Positions 21,655 to 24,965 of a DNA stretch of 24,965 bases are shown piece by piece (the stretch's first letter is position 1; each line of letters begins with the position of its first letter). The translations under genes and the position numbers were made by a program. The stretch is taken from NCBI GenBank assembly GCA_002343075.1, contig DDRH01000050.1:1-24965 (forward strand). The letters run 5' to 3'. The stretch is from Phycisphaerales bacterium UBA2421 (lineage in GTDB: Bacteria; Planctomycetota; Phycisphaerae; Tepidisphaerales; Tepidisphaeraceae). Below the pieces are notes generated by a model that saw only the letters and a list, made by a program, of their open reading frames with translations, was not told the origin of the DNA and did no database searches.

Positions 21655-23550
21655 ATGGAACAAACGACCGAATCGAAGGCACTTCCCCCTGCATTGTCGT
21701 TGCTGAGCAGTGAAAGGCCGCGAAATCTTGGATGGCTCGGAGCCGGTGGCTTGTTGTTCGGCGATTGGGGCACCAGCCGGCTTTACGTCCTCGGGCTGGC
21801 ATTTCTCGTCGGCGGGCGGTCGGCATTTTGGCTGATCTGCGCAATGTCGCTGCTGACACTCGCAGTCGGCTGGGCTTACACCCAAATCTGCCGCATCTTC
21901 CAGACCGGAGGGGGAGTGTATTCATCCGGCCGGCAGCGCGCGCCGATCATCGGTGTCATCGGGGCCTTACTGCTGGTGGCCGATTACACGGTCACCGCCT
22001 CGCTCTCAGCCGTCGAGGCATTTCACTACTTTGGCGTGGGCCACCATGTTGTTGTCGTCGATGAGCATGCCGACCCCGGTCAGCACATCGAGATTCCCCG
22101 TCCCTCAGCCGACGCTGAACAGTCACCGCTGTTTGACGTTCGCAGCCCGGGTATCTGGGCAATTGCCGCCATCGCACTCATCGGCGCGTTCAACCTGCTC
22201 GGCCCGAAACACTCCGCCGGTTTCGCCATCTTTGCCGCGGTTGGGATGATGGGTTTGACCATGCTTATCGCGGCGTTTGCCATTCCGCAGATAAGATGGG
22301 CACACATCGACTGGGGGCAGTTCTTTCACCCTCCCAAGGACATGTGGCACGGGTTTGTCTTCATCGTGCTCGGCTTGAGTGGTGTGGAGGCGATCGCAAA
22401 TCTCACCGGCGTGATGCGCAAACCGGTTGCCAGGACCGCCGCCAAGGCAATTTGGCCGGTGACGATCGAAGTGGCATTTCTGAACATGTTTCTAGCGGTG
22501 GTGATGATCTCGCTGGCGTCGGCGAGCAGTTCGCCAACCGGGGAGCACATGTCGCGCGACGCTCATACCGAGGACATGCTGGCGTACATGGCGCGGGCCT
22601 ATGTTGGCGTGGGCGGGGAGTGGGCGGTGCGCATCCTGGGCGGGCTGCTGCTGCTTTCGGCGACGAACACCGCCGTCAACGGGTTAATGAGCGTGTTTTA
22701 TGTCATGTCGCGCGACCGCGAGCTTCCGGCGTTTCTGCAGAAGTTGAATGGGTTTGGTGCGCCGTGGATGGCCGCGATACTCGCCGCCGCCGTTCCGGGA
22801 ACGGTGCTGCTGTTTGCGCACGATCTCAGGACGCTCGCTTCGCTATACGCGATTGGTGTGGTCGGCGCCATCGCCATCGAGACCGGCCTGACCAGCCTGC
22901 ACCCGCGCCTGCGCGGGTGGCACCGAAAACTGCCGATGGGCGCGCTCAGTATTCTGCTGATTGTCATCTGGATCACGCTGGCCATGACCAAGGTGGAGGC
23001 GCTGATTTTTGTGACGACAGTGCTGGCGGTCGGCTTAACGGCGCGCCGGTTCACACAATGGAACTCCTCCCGCAGGCCCAAGCCCTCGCTGTTGCAGCAG
23101 GCCATTGTGGAACAATTGACGCCCGAGGCGCTGGCGAAACCCAAGTATCTGCTGGCAACCGCAGGTTCCGACGCAATGGCCATCCCCGCGCTGACTGCCG
23201 CGCGGGAAGCCGGGGCCGCGCTGGTGGTGTGCTTTATTCGGGAAGTCGCCCTGAGCTATAAAGCCGTCGGCGACGAACGGCGGCTGAACCTCGCCTCCGA
23301 TATCGCCGCGCAACAACTGTTCACCGACTTCCTCGCACACGGCCACCGAATCGGCGTGCCGATTATTCCGGTGTACGACATGGGTTCATCATCCCCGGAA
23401 CTCATCGCCGAAACCGCCGCCATGAACGCCGTGAACGCCGTCCTGATCGGCACCAGCCGCCGGGGCGCGTTCCACCGGTTGGTAAAAGGTAGCTTTCAGA
23501 AAAAGCTGGAGTCGCTGCTGCCTAGTGATATTCCGGTGAAGGTGCTGTAG
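21655..23550 (+). CDS. APC-superfamily permease with C-terminal Usp domain, KimA-like
   Basis: A 631-residue inner-membrane transporter. About 12 membrane helices lie between residues 28 and 465. Conserved APC signatures include FQTGGGVYSSGRQRAP, LLLVADYTVTASLSAVEAF, the segment LSGVEAIANLTGVMRKPVAR with its following AAKAIWP, and ATNTAVNGLMSVFYVMSRDR. Several of these resemble the potassium importer KimA (YdaO) of Bacillus, which shares the layout of an APC core plus a soluble C-terminal domain. Residues about 495-631 form a Usp-like alpha/beta domain (LLATAGSDAMAIPALTAARE at its start, VLIGTSRRGAFHRLVKGSFQ near the end), the kind that binds nucleotides and may sense c-di-AMP or ATP. An insert at 130-160 is hydrophilic. 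Potassium import is inference; an amino-acid substrate is possible. No clear Shine-Dalgarno; a hairpin precedes the start. Confidence 0.85.
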   Translation: MEQTTESKALPPALSLLSSERPRNLGWLGAGGLLFGDWGTSRLYVLGLAFLVGGRSAFWLICAMSLLTLAVGWAYTQICRIFQTGGGVYSSGRQRAPIIGVIGALLLVADYTVTASLSAVEAFHYFGVGHHVVVVDEHADPGQHIEIPRPSADAEQSPLFDVRSPGIWAIAAIALIGAFNLLGPKHSAGFAIFAAVGMMGLTMLIAAFAIPQIRWAHIDWGQFFHPPKDMWHGFVFIVLGLSGVEAIANLTGVMRKPVARTAAKAIWPVTIEVAFLNMFLAVVMISLASASSSPTGEHMSRDAHTEDMLAYMARAYVGVGGEWAVRILGGLLLLSATNTAVNGLMSVFYVMSRDRELPAFLQKLNGFGAPWMAAILAAAVPGTVLLFAHDLRTLASLYAIGVVGAIAIETGLTSLHPRLRGWHRKLPMGALSILLIVIWITLAMTKVEALIFVTTVLAVGLTARRFTQWNSSRRPKPSLLQQAIVEQLTPEALAKPKYLLATAGSDAMAIPALTAAREAGAALVVCFIREVALSYKAVGDERRLNLASDIAAQQLFTDFLAHGHRIGVPIIPVYDMGSSSPELIAETAAMNAVNAVLIGTSRRGAFHRLVKGSFQKKLESLLPSDIPVKVL

Positions 23551-23653
23551 GGGGGAATCTCAATTCTGGTCGGCTGGATCCGCGGTCCATTCGAGGGTAC
23601 CCCGATGCATCGTCCTTGGCCACATGGCAAGCCTCTTCTAAACTGTATTGTTG

Positions 23654-24238
23654 ATGAGCAGTGCACCGTTTGAGCCACTGATGGAGTTTTCATATGCACC
23701 ACCTGAACCGCATACAGACGCAGAGAGTTTGCTCCGTTTGCTAATGCTGCAGTCTGCTGGTTACGCGGCAGTCTTCTCTCCGGAGATTGTCAAAGACAAA
23801 GCAACTGGCCATAAAATTGTTCAACCGGCCGACTTGGTGCTGACAACGCCGGGCGCAGCATTTCTCCTGTTTTTCGGCTTAAACAGGAGGCGGGGTAGGG
23901 GCCATAATTTGAAGCAAGCGGCCAAGTCGCTAAACGTGCTTCGATCCGGCGCCACTTTACGTGGTACTAGCACTTTGGGAGATCTGAGCCTTCAAATCGA
24001 TCAATACGAAGTCGCAATTGTCTCGATCTCACACGATCGCTATCCCGCTGAGTTTCTGTACAAGGAATCGCAAGACTTGAGAGTTTCTGCAGCAGTAAAC
24101 CTTCCGTTAGACGTAGTGCGGGCATTTGCTATGGCGGGTGGTAGTTCGAGCGATCTGGCAGCGTTTATTGGTGGATTGCAAAAGTTAAACAAACCAGTAC
24201 CGATGACCTGCCCCCAATTCCTGTACCACTTGTTATGA
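23654..24238 (+). CDS. Orphan hypothetical protein, possibly cut short by an IS element
   Basis: A 194-residue protein. I use ATG 23654; two TTG codons lie directly in front. Features visible: an N-terminal Pro/Glu segment, then YAAVFSPEIVKDKATGHKIV, a hydrophobic stretch around TTPGAAFLLFFGLN next to a basic NRRRGRG, and mixed alpha/beta-like sequence to the end. I recognise no family. Its base composition differs: 27 of 60 bases are G/C at 23761-23820 against 46 of 60 at 23161-23220 in the transporter gene, which suggests acquisition by transfer. The stop TGA (24236-24238) directly abuts the transposase stop of the IS3-type element, so the last residues and stop may come from IS sequence. 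No clear Shine-Dalgarno or promoter was found in 23551-23653. Confidence 0.6.
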   Translation: MSSAPFEPLMEFSYAPPEPHTDAESLLRLLMLQSAGYAAVFSPEIVKDKATGHKIVQPADLVLTTPGAAFLLFFGLNRRRGRGHNLKQAAKSLNVLRSGATLRGTSTLGDLSLQIDQYEVAIVSISHDRYPAEFLYKESQDLRVSAAVNLPLDVVRAFAMAGGSSSDLAAFIGGLQKLNKPVPMTCPQFLYHLL

Positions 24239-24965
24239 GAGTAGAACCTTACGCTGCTTCGCGGGACGGGGCGCAGGGAGGGGCGAAGCCCCGACCGTAG
24301 CCCCGGCCCGCGAAGCGGCAAAAACCGCCGGGGCAACATAACCCAGCGATGAATGCGGACGGCGGTGGTTGTACTCCAGCCGCCATTGCTCACTCAACAT
24401 CTTCGCCTCCGCCAGACATGTGAACAGTTCGCTGTTCAGCAACTCATCCCGCACCCGGCTGTGGAAGCTCTCCGCGTATCCGTTCTCCCACGGACTGCCC
24501 GGCTCAATGTACAGCGTCTGCACCTGAGCCATTCCCAGCCAGGTGTTGAGCGCCTGGGCGATGAACTCCGGGCCGTTGTCCGAGCGGATGTGCGCCGGCG
24601 TCCCGCGGATCAGCAGCAACTCCTTCACCACGTCGATCACATCATCGCTCTTGAACGATCTTCTCACCTCCAGCGCCAGACACTCACGCGTACACTCATC
24701 CACGATGCTCAGGAACTTCAGCGGCCGGCCGTCCTCCGTCCGGTCATGAACAAAATCCCATGCCCACACATGATCCGGGTGCGTCGCGCTGAGGTGGACG
24801 ATCCCGTTCTCGCTCGTTCCCAGCCGACGCTTCTTATGCCGTTTTACCGGCACTTTCAGCCCTTCACGACGCCACAGGCGATAAACCCGCTTGCGATTGA
24901 TCTTGAAACCTTCGGCTCGAAGCAACGCCCACACGAAACGATAGCCGTAGCGGGGATGCTGCTTC
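24231..24965 (-). mobile_element. IS3-family insertion sequence, partial (one end visible)
   Basis: The element is identified by its OrfB-type DDE transposase; the other end and any OrfA lie right of the window. The visible end should lie close to the transposase stop. TGT at 24231 would be a typical IS terminal triplet, but without the opposite inverted repeat or a target-site duplication the boundary is a guess. Confidence 0.65.
24233..24965 (-). CDS. IS3-family transposase OrfB (DDE integrase core), 5' part outside window
   Basis: The C-terminal 243 or so residues are present. The frame is open to the window edge: codons before the first internal start read KQHPRYGYRFVWALL, which is the normal HTH_21/rve junction of IS3 OrfB. 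Next come VYRLWRREGLKVP and the RNase H-like core: first Asp in DHVWAWDFVHD, second Asp in IRSDNGPEF, and Glu in GSPWENGYAESFHSRVRDEL. The end YNHRRPHSSLGYVAPAVFA is the standard OrfB finish, with an extra Pro/Ala tail. The OrfB frame is intact as far as seen and may be active. In this family OrfB is usually made by -1 frameshifting from OrfA. Confidence 0.93.
   Translation of the reverse strand, partial: KQHPRYGYRFVWALLRAEGFKINRKRVYRLWRREGLKVPVKRHKKRRLGTSENGIVHLSATHPDHVWAWDFVHDRTEDGRPLKFLSIVDECTRECLALEVRRSFKSDDVIDVVKELLLIRGTPAHIRSDNGPEFIAQALNTWLGMAQVQTLYIEPGSPWENGYAESFHSRVRDELLNSELFTCLAEAKMLSEQWRLEYNHRRPHSSLGYVAPAVFAASRAGATVGASPLPAPRPAKQRKVLLS

Noticed and set aside
1..24965. CRISPR array or known defence island
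   Set aside because: No regularly spaced repeats of suitable length and no Cas or restriction proteins. The only defence- or mobile-type parts are the broken TA pair and the IS3 element.

Overview
The window looks like a moderately high-GC planctomycete chromosome, most likely class Phycisphaerae. Three things point there. Two giant secreted proteins carry the planctomycete N-terminal signature (LESLESRRLLAS and FEAVERRTLMAS). Both end in dockerin-like repeats of the GDANLNGTVNLDDFTSLAVGFG kind. The 16S rRNA 3' end at the left edge is followed by its own terminator and protein genes, with no tRNA, 23S or 5S; split rRNA operons are common in this phylum. The assignment is inference from sequence style, not from a search.

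Layout. 1-336: last bases of 16S rRNA, a strong hairpin terminator, then a promoter. 337-3026 (+): a small lipoprotein and a DUF5703-type glycosidase-like protein. 2956-5175 (-): a GT-C membrane glycosyltransferase with an Ala/Arg/Lys-rich helical tail, overlapping the glycosidase gene tail-to-tail. 5313-6287 (+): a cysteine synthase-type PLP enzyme. 6391-14621 (-): two tandem giant secreted S8 proteases. One is a kexin-like (S8B) enzyme. The other has its catalytic segments in the order His-Ser-Asp, that is, a circularly permuted subtilase. 14779-17076 (+): IMP dehydrogenase (guaB) followed by two overlapping small lipoprotein genes. 17072-21358 (-): a run read as ribBA, a two-helix zinc-ribbon membrane protein, a lipoprotein form of oligopeptidase B, a small antitoxin, and a frameshifted RelE/ParE-type toxin. 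21655-23550 (+): a KimA-like APC transporter with a C-terminal Usp domain. 23654-24238 (+): an AT-richer orphan gene abutting an IS3-family transposase that runs off the right edge.

Together this is a housekeeping backbone (guaB, ribBA, cysteine synthase, ion or amino-acid transport) with planctomycete secreted proteolysis and carbohydrate modules and a small mobile or toxin component. The strongest candidate for something undescribed is the permuted subtilase at 10917-14621. Its propeptide and Asp segment lie about 200-300 residues after the Ser segment, and all junctions are in frame. Secondary points are the P domain nested inside an SdrD/CNA-B domain in both proteases, promoter placement suggesting leaderless guaB and cysteine synthase mRNAs, and the broken toxin.
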